Shown here: positions 38,101-47,999 of the stretch, in pieces | Numbering within the stretch: position 1 is the stretch's first letter | How the letters are laid out: each line of letters begins with the position of its first letter | From: Lytechinus pictus | Lineage: Eukaryota > Echinodermata > Echinoidea > Temnopleuroida > Toxopneustidae | Direction of reading: 5' to 3' | DNA: 64,000 nt | NCBI RefSeq assembly: GCF_037042905.1 | Contig: NC_087257.1 | Coordinates: 24,875,501-24,939,500, forward strand | Notes under the pieces: model-generated | Seen by the model: only the letters and a program-made list of their open reading frames with translations | Databases searched by the model: none | What the model was told of the DNA's origin: nothing | Position numbers and translations under genes: made by a program

Positions 38101-41100
38101 ATAACCTCCTCCAAAAATCATATCTAACCCTTTTCCCTTTTCTTCCCCTTTTCTTTCACTTCCTTTTTTCCCTCGTCGATTGTGGAGCTTTTTTGGGGGG
38201 AGGGGGCAACGTCCATATGCTCCCAATGTGTACGTCAGTAATGACTAAGTATTTTATGGAATTTCTAAATTCAAGTCGCACAGATCTCATCCAGTTTTGT
38301 TAGTATAGTATAGCATATACACGCACCCTATCTTCAGATCACAAAACTTCCGCGGTTTTCTTCCTATTTTAGTTTCTCTTCAATCTTTCAGCTCTCCTGT
38401 AAACGCGACAATTTCTTATCGCTATATTCTTGTATCCGATCTTAGAGTGAGTATGTCCTTCTTCCTAGCTTACTCATCATCAGTATTTCTCTTTTTCAGT
38501 TTTTACTGCCTTAAAAGTATTTCATAACGGGTTTAAACCATAGAGCTATGGTTTAAACCGACGGGGCATGCAGAGCCATATTGAGTATATGAGCTCAAGT
38601 CATAAAGTACTCGAATATGGCATGGTGCATTGCCTTTAATACAACATTTTGTCACACAGTCTTATAATACATTACAGCGAAGAGAATAGGAGCAAAATGA
38701 TATTAACAAAAATGTAAACAAATAAAATATAGGTTGATTGAAAACAAAAAAATCAGTATGTCTCTATGATAAGGATAATTATACCTTAATAATTTTCTTC
38801 ATTTTGATATCACGGATATAATGATAAGAAAAGTCTTTTTTAACGATCTATATGTGAAGAGTTTAGTTGCAAAAGGGGTTAGGTCCACTTTTTACCATTC
38901 CGAGAAAAACCATGTTTTTTATTCTCACTTACTGCATTACTCTTATAGGAAACTAAATTGTCATGATGTACCACCCTATCATGTGAACAGAACATTGGGT
39001 AAAAAAGAAATCTACCTGTCTTCATATTTTTTATATTCTTTTACAAATTATCATTGTGGACCTAACCCCTTTTGCAACTAAACTGAAATGAATCCAATCT
39101 ATTTGATTAAAAAGGTGATTTTTCTTTGCCGCTTTTATTCACGTTTTCATATGAATTTCAATTTTTTGTTGTTTTCATCAGAATGACTAAAAATATAGAG
39201 GTTTTGAGACAGAAAACAATAAAAATTTATGAACAATGGACCTAACCCCTTTTGACAAATGAGCTCTTCAGAATGGTTTGTTTGCAAAAGGGGTTAGGTC
39301 CACTCTCCCATATTGCAATATTCCTATGCGAAACTAAATTGCAATATTGCAATATTCTTATATGCGAAACTAAATTTTTATGATACCCTACAATGAGAAC
39401 ATAAAATTGGGTATAACAGAAATCTACCTGTCTTCATATTTTTTAAAATATTCTTTTCCAAATTTTTTTTTGCGTGGACCTAACCCCTTTTGCAACTAAA
39501 CCGAAATGGACCTAACCCCTTGGAAAAAAAAGTGAATTTTCTTTGCCATTTTAAATCACTTTTTATTGGGAATTTCAGCTAAGTTTTCTTTGGTATCATT
39601 TTATAGAGCTACTAAAAATCTATACATTGAGACAAAAAAAAAAAATCAAATTTGATGAATAATTGACCTAACCCCTTTTGCAAGTGAGCTCTTCATGTAT
39701 GAAACGCCATCGGGTAGAGAAACCTTGGCAGAGAACATCTCTATGATACTATTTTCAGACGAGATGCATCTGCTGATGAAGGACATCAGCCATGACATCA
39801 GCCTTGTCTTCCCCGAAGTACCCTGGACCGGGACCCTGGATGACCTCTGACCCTTCTAAATTTTGAATTCCGGTTAGAGTGACGCTGCGTCCCCAGTGAG
39901 TCTTTTTTTTTCTTCATATTTCAAACTTTCCGAATAATAAAATGTTAACACGATTTGGGCGAGCGTTAATCTTGTTTTGTTTTAAGATTTAAAGAGGAAG
40001 TTCACCCTGAAAAATTGTAACAATAGCAGAATAAAATGATAAAAAATATTGCCGAAGGTTTGAGAAAAATCCATCAAAGAATAAAAAAGTTATTAGAATT
40101 TCAATTATTTGATTTGTGACGTCATATGCGAGCAGCATTCCTACATAGCGAATGGTAAAAAATCAATGAAATGTCATTTTCTCAGAAAATTGAAAATGGT
40201 TTTACTGTGCCTTCAGTATAACAATAGACAAATAATTTTACATCTGTTCCTAAAAGTAAAACAAGAATATGTCATCACGAATCATTAAATAATTGAAATT
40301 TATGCATTTTATACTTCATAACAGCTGCTCGTTTATGACGTCAAAAATCAAACACTTAAAATTCTAATAACTTTCTTAATCTTCAATGGATTTTCCTCAA
40401 ACCTTCACCAATATTTTTTATTATTTTTCTGCTATTTTAACAACAAACTTTTCTTAAGGGTGAATTTTCCCTTTAAAATAGCAACTGTAATATGCGCTGA
40501 CTTGTGTTTTATCATCTATTTTAATTATGATTACTCATGTATTATCATTAATTTCTTATCCATTCATTCAGATTTTTTTTAAATTTATCTCTTTATTTAT
40601 TAAACATTTTACTAATATATATGTTGATAGCTTGTTACTTATGCAGATATTCATATGTTCTAAGTATTATCTTCTTACTAATTAATTCCTTTATTTACTT
40701 ATTTATCTATTTACATTTTTCTTTTCGATTCTTCAAACAAAATTAGTCAGATCTGTCAACACAAAAATGATTCACATAGGAAGAGGAATTGAATATCTAA
40801 AAAATGGCAATTTTGGATCCTCATTCTCAATCATGATGATAGAGGGGAACGCTGACACACAAAACAAGAGACTCTCCCCTTCTTCTCCCCCACAATGTTT
40901 TATCTAATTTCATAACCATAATGAGTCCAAATGTATCTTATATTCTTATAACAATTGGTTCGTAATTTCGGAGTGACTCATTTAATCCCATGGCATTAAC
41001 CTATAGCAATTGCAGACATTTTAATTCGCAGACACGATGACACATGATATATAAAGAGCATGCTCTGAGCTCGTTGACATTCAAAAACTGTGATACATTC

Positions 41101-44100
41101 TGACGGGGAGCAGGAAAAGGGCGGGAAATTATCTTTACCGTCTGCTCTGATGCGAACGCAAAATGTGGATGAAATTTTCTTCTGATATATGAGAGCAACA
41201 GACGAAGCATGAATAATTATATTTTTCATGATTGCTGAGTGATATTTTAACACGGAGAATTGAGTTTAGCAAATAAATTTGTATTCTGGTAGAGATGTTG
41301 TTGTTTTCCTAAATAAAATAGCATGACTGCATGAAAGAAGACATTACACTGAGCCATGTAAAGGAAGTAAAGGGATTCGTCAGTTTAACCCGAAAGACAA
41401 TTAAGCGTATTATGATTATAAAGTAAGAAACTAGAGGTCCGACGGCTTGAAGTCATATCCGAGTGATCGTTTCCATGTAGTTTTGATACCAAGCAAACCG
41501 TCATTATCATTGAGAGATCAAACCATATATGAGTCGGAATCAGGATCAGACATGGCAGTTCTCAACATATCACTGTATAAAATCAACATGATCAAGGTAT
41601 CGCTCCGCTTCGTTCTTCGTCCATTTTTTCTGTTCGTTTTTTTTTAGGGGGGTGGGGGCATTTTGCAATAGGGCAATAGTCTTACCAAGATGATAGCCTA
41701 CAGGCCGCGAGACTTGCAATGAGGTATACAGAATTATCAATCTACTAAATCGTTTAATAGGAAAATGAAACAGTTGGAACAAGACACCTTGTGTGAAAAC
41801 AGAAAAATCAAAGAAACAGATCAACGAAAGTTTGAGGAAAATTGAATAAATAATAAGAAAATTAGATTTTGAATTTTAGATTGATTATTGTAAGGTAGAT
41901 CCTGCCATTGGCAATGCGGCAAAGATGTGTGATGTCACATGTGAACAACTTTAACTCTGCTTCTTTTATCACATCTATCAGTAGGTCATGTATTCTTTCT
42001 ATAGGATGACATAATTATGAAATACAGATTTTCAAAGAATACATTATAGATAACAGTTTGTATCACCATACGAAAGAGCAAAAAGAGACATTTTGCGGGT
42101 ATTTTTTAGTCCATCACAGGGAAAGTAGTTCACATGTGACATCACACATCTTTGTCGCATTGCCAATAGAAGGATCTCAACAGCATTTAGTGATCGCAAT
42201 ATGCAAATGCTCATAACTCTCTCATTATTTGTCCGATGTTTCTCAAATTATCTTTGATCTTATTCTTTGATTTTTCTCTTTCCATACAAGCTCACTTGTT
42301 CCCAAGGTTTCATTCTCCTGTATAGCAATTATGGAGCAATACTTTGTCTCTCTCCGAATCTATAAAAAAAGAATTAATTACATATTGATCAAAAATCGAA
42401 ATAACTAATACATTTTGGGGCTGACTTTCCACAATGTAATATAATTAGACAAGACCATGGGAACGATTTTTTTTTCTTTAAACAGGGGGTACTGGTTTAA
42501 ATTTGACAACAAAAACAAAAAACAAAAAAGGTTTCCACTACAAAATGAAGGTGATTTTGCCCGGTTAAATCCTGTGGGTGAAACCCCAGCAACCCCACTG
42601 TCCAGGGCCATGTGATTATAGTTGATCTTCTGATTGGACTAATAACCTTAAAGTACTTTCAATCAACGGTTAGGTTAAAAACATAGGCCTACTTCGTTGT
42701 TCATTATCCTCACATGAACTCAAGGAAGAGGTTATTATGTTTTAAGTGAGGCTGTATTTTCTTTCTCCAGACATTTTTAAAATCCTGCACTCGAGAACCC
42801 CCATCTCTCTGGATATCGATCACGGGTAGAACGATAATTCGATACCAGCCTACAGGGACCTATCAAAAAGAGGATGCAAGCATCCGTAAAGGTGTAGCCA
42901 ACTAGCCATAAATAGATGCCATATGTCTGGTGCCATTTTGAAGAAGAAAATGAAAATAAGGAAGCCTTCTTTCAGGAGGGGATACACATTGATACTTTCG
43001 TTGCCAATGGGCGTCAACCCATTTCCTTGACGATGGAGGCTTAGGGGTGCTTCAAGAAGAAACCTATTGAAAACTACAGTGTAGCTCGCTAAATCAGAAG
43101 CAGAGCAAAAAAGGGGATAAATTATTTGAAATGATTTTGAAACCAAAATAATACGTTTTGTTGAAAGAGATAGGCCAGCAATTATTAATTGTACGTTTTC
43201 AATGAATTGCATGACTCTAGAATGATTTTGGATCTATACATACAGTATAATTTGCTCGTACATGTTGTAACTTCCCCATCATCCAGTAATATTATTATAC
43301 TCACCATGTTCAGATTCAGCTATTCTTAAATTAGGCTTTGACAATTATTCTTCGAACAAATCAGAGATGAATGTATACCCAGGAACAGAGAAAATGAACA
43401 TTGTCTGTCTGAATATCAATAATTTTTTTTTACTGAGGGTGCAGACGTACATTTGAAAAGCAAAAAAAAAAATGGAGATCAAATTGATGCCGACAAATTT
43501 TCCAGAGTACCTGGGGGTGCTGCCTACGGAGAATTACACTGTATCCACAGAACCCCCGTTTCCCAGGGCCATGGCTGTATTTGGGGGCAAGACCCACCAC
43601 TTGAGATAAATTTGCGAGGGAGCAAAGCGAGAGGGTAAAATAATATTTTTCCCCAAAAAATAACTAGGCCTAATTGTGTCACAGATTTGGAAATTGTAAA
43701 TATGATTAAAACATTTATATATTGTTGAATAAATCAAATCTGCTTTGATAACAAAAATAATTGGGTGTAGAGTTACAGGGGGGGGGGGGGTTACGTAAAA
43801 AATCAATTTAATAATGGTGAAATCAAAATTTAGTACTTACTTGTCCCCGTGTTTCCACCGTACAGGTTTCTGTCGCAACAGGTGCTGCTTGGTTGGACTG
43901 GTTGGAACCGAGGGTCTACCGGGCCGAATGGGCCCCTCCCTGGGGGCACCGGTCTCTGAGGGCCAAACTGACCCCTCCCACCTTGTTGTGGGTTGCCCTG
44001 CTGCGGCCACTGACCCCTCCCACCTTGTTGAGGGTTGCCTTGCTGCGGCCACTGACCCCTCCCACCTTGTTGTGGGTTGCCTTGCTGCGGCCACAGACCC

Positions 44101-44213
44101 CTCCCTCCTTGTTGTGGGTTGCCTTGCTGTGGGTTGCCTTGCTGTGGTCCCTGTCTCCATTGCCCATGAACCATCACCAAACACAGAAAAAATATGACAA
44201 CCTTGAGCTCCAT
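31929..44213 (-). CDS. Secreted fibrinogen-related protein with Q/P/G-rich repeats (FReD 1)
   Basis: Four exons (44213-43841, 35593-35445, 34808-34541, 32179-31929) join in phases 1, 0, 1 into 346 codons plus stop. Domains in order: a signal peptide (about 1-17, [17 protein letters not shown], mature start QW); a 14-residue repeat region rich in Gln, Pro and Gly ([11 protein letters not shown] units, about residues 20-85); a CC pair (SSTCCDRN) likely for inter-chain disulphides; then a complete fibrinogen C-terminal domain from [11 protein letters not shown] to the C-terminus. The domain shows [27 protein letters not shown], the calcium-loop segment [10 protein letters not shown] and the NCA...[13 protein letters not shown] signature. 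These are ficolin/tachylectin-like features; ligand and immune role are inferred. It has no collagen repeats, unlike vertebrate ficolins. Tandem paralogue of the gene at 57403-61791. Confidence 0.9.
32626..33062. mobile_element. Second copy of the CCTAAACAAG element, inverted (FReD 1 intron 3)
   Basis: ATATATTGCTGTACACATGCG at the left pairs with GTGTACAGCAATACATTTGA at the right. The interior repeats GTTTAGGG(G) words and matches the reverse complement of the copy at 23128. C- and G-runs sit near the ends. Confidence 0.8.
33080..34290. other. FReD 1 intron 3, nothing certain
   Basis: Contains a T10-G18 run near 33500 and a TATA-like TCTATATAAG at 33802 followed by a 28-codon ORF (see findings). 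No family similarity. Confidence 0.4.
34343..34518. mobile_element. TAGTCTGC-ended dispersed repeat, copy 1 (FReD 1 intron 3)
   Basis: TAGTCTGC and GCAGACT at the ends are inverted; the body includes GCAAACCCTTCACTCGAGT and GTGTACTGAAGGCCCTCT. Its end is about 20 bp from the exon 3 donor. Confidence 0.75.
34541..34808 (-). CDS. FReD 1 exon 3: core of fibrinogen domain
   Basis: The acceptor is TTCCCAG|GTAATTC and the donor is AATGCAG|GTGAGA; 268 nt, ending in phase 1. It encodes [42 protein letters not shown] and a C-terminal [16 protein letters not shown], all canonical fibrinogen-domain segments. A dispersed repeat ends only about 20 bp beyond the donor. Confidence 0.92.
35445..35593 (-). 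CDS. FReD 1 exon 2: start of fibrinogen domain
   Basis: The acceptor is TATTGCAG|CCCCAC and the donor is TGGACG|GTAAGA; 149 nt. It encodes [20 protein letters not shown], then [10 protein letters not shown] and NGGGWT. The first cysteine pair of the domain is present. Length and phases equal those of exon 2 in the paralogue. No long ATG-initiated frame shows this exon. Confidence 0.9.
35660..37100. other. FReD 1 intron 1 (part), nothing recognised
   Basis: A GC-richer, low-repeat segment at 36210-36480 is open in one frame on each strand but lacks any recognisable family. The rest is AT-rich. Confidence 0.35.
37109..37345 (+). repeat. tRNA-derived SINE, most complete copy
   Basis: Pol III A box TGATCTAGTGG (37118-37128) and B box GGTTCGAATCC (37162-37172) lie 33 bp apart in a tRNA-like head. 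A tRNA-unrelated body (GGTGAATGGGTACCCGGCAG, AGCTCGAGCTAAAGCCGAGG) and a TTA-rich tail follow. Not a functional tRNA gene: the cloverleaf does not close well and the body is fused. Confidence 0.85.
38530..38559. repeat. Near-perfect 30-bp palindrome
   Basis: Arms GGTTTAAACCATAG and CTATGGTTTAAACC flank a 2-nt centre (AG). Each arm also contains the 10-bp palindrome GGTTTAAACC. Confidence 0.9.
38850..39694. repeat. Nested foldbacks of CCTAACCCCTTTTGCAA
   Basis: GGACCTAACCCCTTTTGCAA or its complement appears at about 38868 (-), 39058 (+), 39238 (+), 39281 (-), 39476 (+), 39508 (+, short) and 39664 (+). The outer ends GTGAAGAGTTTAGTTGCAAA and GCAAGTGAGCTCTTCA are inverted. The spacers are AT-rich and partly similar. 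Confidence 0.85.
39988..40477. mobile_element. Long foldback element (490 bp) in FReD 1 intron 1
   Basis: TTTAAAGAGGAAGTTCACCC pairs with GGGTGAATTTTCCCTTTAA. Arms remain complementary inward (AATCCATCAAAGA with TCTTCAATGGATT; GTGACGTCA with TGACGTCA). Confidence 0.85.
41752..42324. mobile_element. Second copy of the TTAAAGGAGAATGAAAC foldback element
   Basis: Shares GAAAAATCAAAGAAACA, CATTGGCAATGCGGCAAAG and GTGATGTCACA with the copy at 14184; the ends are more eroded. Confidence 0.8.
42330..43830. other. FReD 1 intron 1 (part), nothing recognised
   Basis: AT-rich, with G-run near 43780. ORFs here lack family signal. Confidence 0.4.
43841..44213 (-). CDS. FReD 1 exon 1: signal peptide, repeats, CC motif
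   Basis: ATG at 44213-44211; donor GGGACAA|GTAAGT; 373 nt, ending in phase 1. It holds the signal peptide and a 42-nt tandem repeat (about 43958-44150). Because 42 is divisible by three, the repeat leaves other frames open on both strands, giving several shadow ORFs here. Only this frame has a signal peptide and splices in phase to the fibrinogen domain. Confidence 0.9.
43958..44150 (-). repeat. 42-nt coding minisatellite in FReD 1
   Basis: About three full 42-nt units plus shorter derivatives encode 14 residues each ([14 protein letters not shown] and variants). Near-identity of units suggests recent expansion. In-frame copy-number change would alter stalk length without breaking the frame. 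Confidence 0.85.
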
Positions 44214-45000
44214 CTTGATTTAAAATGGGTTAAAGTGTCACTGAGGTATTTTTTGTTTGCTTGAATGACTTCAGTCCTAAACTTGTAAAAAAAAATGATC
44301 ACCGCGATGAGAGTAGTGTGAGCTTCGTATTTTGATGTGTAAAATCTGAAATCCAGTAAGATCCAGCCGCTTGGTTGAGCCTGAGCTGGGAGAGGCTGAG
44401 AGTAAATAGGGCTATGAGCTGTTGAAAGCCGACTAGTTTACTTTTTATCCCCGTTTCTCTGAGCCCTTGGGATGCGATCATCATGTTCAAGGTAGTGTTA
44501 GCCTTGTGTTACAGTCGTTCGGTGAGAATAAGTCAATTTTCACTGGCATAGCGAATGGTTTTACTGTTGAAAGGAGCTACCCGCCTCCGAGGCTCCGATA
44601 TCCTTTCCCCTATCGGTTGCTTTGCTCGCTCGCTTTTGTCAACCTTGTTGATATTTCATGGCTATGTCAGAGTCAATTAGAAGAATAGTTTTAATGAGTT
44701 AGAATGATTTGAATAGAAATATTGAAATGTGATAATTGTAATAAGGACTCATAATCAACACTGCTTAATGAATGATGAAGGCACAGATTGTCAAACACAA
44801 CTGCGACTGTCTGAAAAGTCTAAAAAGTTTCTAGCGAGTGGATGACATTTGATGGGCATGACGGGTAAAAGCTGACTTGTTCCAATGATGCTATTGAAAC
44901 TAGGTCAATTCGATTAGAGGTTGTATCATATCATTCATAATCATCAAAGGAGATTTCATCAAAAACTTGTCAAACCCTGATTATATGGTTATCACATCTC
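44214..45000. other. FReD 1 5' flank
   Basis: Non-coding and presumed to contain the promoter. No TATA box at a convincing distance from the ATG was seen. Confidence 0.35.
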
Positions 45001-45149
45001 TCTCTCTCCCCCTATCTTTCTCTCTGTATCTGTCTCTGTTTTTGCCCCCTTCTCTGTCTACCCCTCTCACCCCTCTCCTTCTCACTTCTTTCTTCGCTTT
45101 CTCTTTCAAGCTCGATTCTCAGCTCTCTGATCCCTCCTCTCTCTTTCTC

Positions 45150-45722
<573 letters not shown>

Positions 45723-45891
45723 AATACATCCCATTCCCTTTTCAATCTATCGTCTCTTGTTTATGTTCCTCACTCACAAATATAAGGAGCTTGAATCATA
45801 TTGTTTTGGCGCGCTTAGTAATTCTCTTTAATCCTCTTTATGAAGGCATTGGAACAATACCACCAACAACAATAATAAAGCCACAGTCACA

Positions 45892-45987
45892 CAAACCAAG
45901 CTGATTCCAGACCGCCCAAAGCTGTTATGTTTTTTTTCAATGACTAACCATCGGTCGGTTTGGAATCGGCTTCATTGATGTGACTGT
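45892..45987. mobile_element. Short foldback MITE
   Basis: CACAGTCACAcaaACCAAGC and GATTCCAGACCG pair with CGGTTTGGAATCGGCTT and TGATGTGACTGT. Confidence 0.65.
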
Positions 45988-46623
45988 ATAACACAGCGTG
46001 CCAACTTGGGCCCAATCAGGGATCAACGCTTATTGGTGCTATTCAAGTAAGTGACGTCATCAAGCACATCAAGAACAGAGAATTATAATTTAATCATTTA
46101 ATAAACTTACCTTCACACCTATTATCATGAAATTTTCCCCCAGTAGATTATGAAATTAATATTAATGATCGAATGACGCAAATCCTCACCCTTCTTTTTT
46201 TTTAAATCTCAATGGGCTCCAAGAATGCGATGTCATTATCAAAAAGTCTTAGTTATTATTATATTTAACGATTTTTGATGTTTTTCTTGTGTAGTTGTTG
46301 ATGTTTTTTTTCTTCTTTTATTATTTTCTCTCTTTTATTTTTCTATATAATCGGCAGCAATGAGAATGTTAGTTAGACATGTAGACAATGACAAGCCAAT
46401 AGGATAAACCGTGATATCAATTTAGATAATATTTTGTTTGTATACTTTCTTTAGCAATAATTATATATTCCTATTGATTTTTTTTATGGGACATTGGTGT
46501 CGATACACTTGTTTCTGTGTATGAAAGTGATTTAATTTTTTGAAAATAATATAATCTATTAAAAGTTCACTTGATAAATTTTCTAGAAATTTCTTATAAT
46601 ACAGAAATCAAATTGACAAAATT

Positions 46624-46873
46624 ATGAGCCATCCCACCCCCATGTGGAGCCGTGATATGTGCAAACGCCGGGATATGTGCAAACAACGGTATATGTGCAA
46701 AAATTCGCCGGGATTTGTGCAAACAACGGAATTTGTGCAAACGCCACGCCGGGAAATGTGCAAATCTGTCAAAATTTATCAACGGCATCTGTGCAAACGT
46801 GGCGACGGGATATGTGCAAATGAACAATTTTCACGGGAAAAGTGCAAACCTCCGGGATATGTGCAAATCACCG
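46624..46873 (+). repeat. GGGATATGTGCAAA reiterated element, left part of copy 1
   Basis: About eleven GTGCAAA words preceded by GGGATAT, GGGATTT or GGGAAAT variants at 15-25 bp spacing. The right part continues at 47854-47998 beyond a nested insertion. An inverted copy is at 51510-51876. Confidence 0.85.
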
Positions 46874-47853
46874 TTTTTGTCTCACCTGCATAGCAGAGTG
46901 AGACTATAGGCGCCGCTTTTCCGACGGCGGCGGCGACGGCGACGGCGGCGGCGACGGCGGCGGCGGCGTCAACACCAAATCTTAACCTGAGGTTAAGTTT
47001 TTGTAATGACAGCATAACTTAGAAAGTATATGGACCTAGTTCATGAAACTTGGCCATAAGGTTAATCAAGTATTACTGAACATCCTGCCTGAGTTTCATG
47101 TCACATGACCAAGGTCAAAGGTCATTTAGGGTCAATGAACTTAGACCATGTTGGGGGAATCAACATCAAAATCTTAACTTAAGGTTAAGTTTTTGAAATG
47201 TCATCATAACTTAGAAAATATATGGACCTAGTTCATGAAACTTATACATAAGGTTAATCAAGTATCACTGAACATCCTGCATAAGTTTCACGTCACATGA
47301 CCAAGGTCAAAGGTCATTTAGGGTCAATGAACTTTGGCCGAATTGGGGGTATCTGTTGAATTACCATCATAACTTTGAAAGTTTATGGATCTGATTCATG
47401 AAACTTGGACATAATAGTGATCAAGTATTACTGAACATCCTGTGCAAGTTTCAGGTCACATGATCAAGGTCAAAGGTCATTTAGGGTCAATGAACTTTGA
47501 CAAAATTGGGGTATTTGTTGAATTACAGCCATAAATTTGAAAGTGTGTTGGTCTAGTTCATAAAACTTGGACATAATAGTAATCAAGTATCACTGAACAT
47601 CCTGTGCGAGTTTCAGGTCACATGATCAAGGTCAAAGGTCATGTAAGGTCAAAGAACTTTGGCCACGTTGGGGGTATTTGTTGAATTGCCATCATATCTC
47701 TATAAGTGTATTGGTCTAGTTCATAAAACGTGGAAATAAGAGTAACCAAGTATCACTGAACATCTTGTGCGAGTTATAGTAGTTTTCAAAATCAGCACTG
47801 CTGCTATATTGAATCGCGTGATGCAGGTGAGACGGCCAGAGGCATTCCACTTG
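46874..47853 (+). mobile_element. DR1-bearing element, copy 1 (nested)
   Basis: Sub-terminal inverted repeats GTCTCACCTGCAT (46879) and ATGCAGGTGAGAC; a GGCGCCGCTTTTCCGACGGC box plus GGC/GAC-rich stretch; then four diverged units of about 162-192 bp. Each unit carries AGGTCAAAGGTCA (47112, 47304, 47467, 47629). It interrupts the GTGCAAA element. No coding capacity, so non-autonomous. Confidence 0.85.
47112..47651 (+). promoter_or_regulatory. Array of four DR1 (+DR4) nuclear-receptor-type motifs
   Basis: Each motif is AGGTCA-A-AGGTCA followed by 4 nt and a third half-site (GGGTCA or AGGTCA). This is the DR1 arrangement bound by HNF4/RXR/COUP-TF-type receptors and the DR4 arrangement. Occupancy is not known. 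Confidence 0.5.
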
Positions 47854-47999
47854 TTATCCATATCAAGGATATTTCTCATGAAATGTTTCATAACATTATT
47901 GTTAAAATGAGAAACATGCCTGCATAAGGGAGAAGCTACAGCTAGTGTCATCGGCAATGAAACGCTTTTCAGAGAGACAGTGGGGGGGGGGGGGGCACC

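Noticed and set aside
43893-44264. Open frames on + and in a second - frame across FReD 1 exon 1
   Set aside because: The 42-nt repeat is divisible by three, so all frames stay open. Only the - frame with a signal peptide splices into the fibrinogen domain.
46650-46870. CRISPR-like array
   Set aside because: The GTGCAAA words are short and variable with irregular 8-18 bp linkers, in eukaryotic DNA with a second inverted copy.
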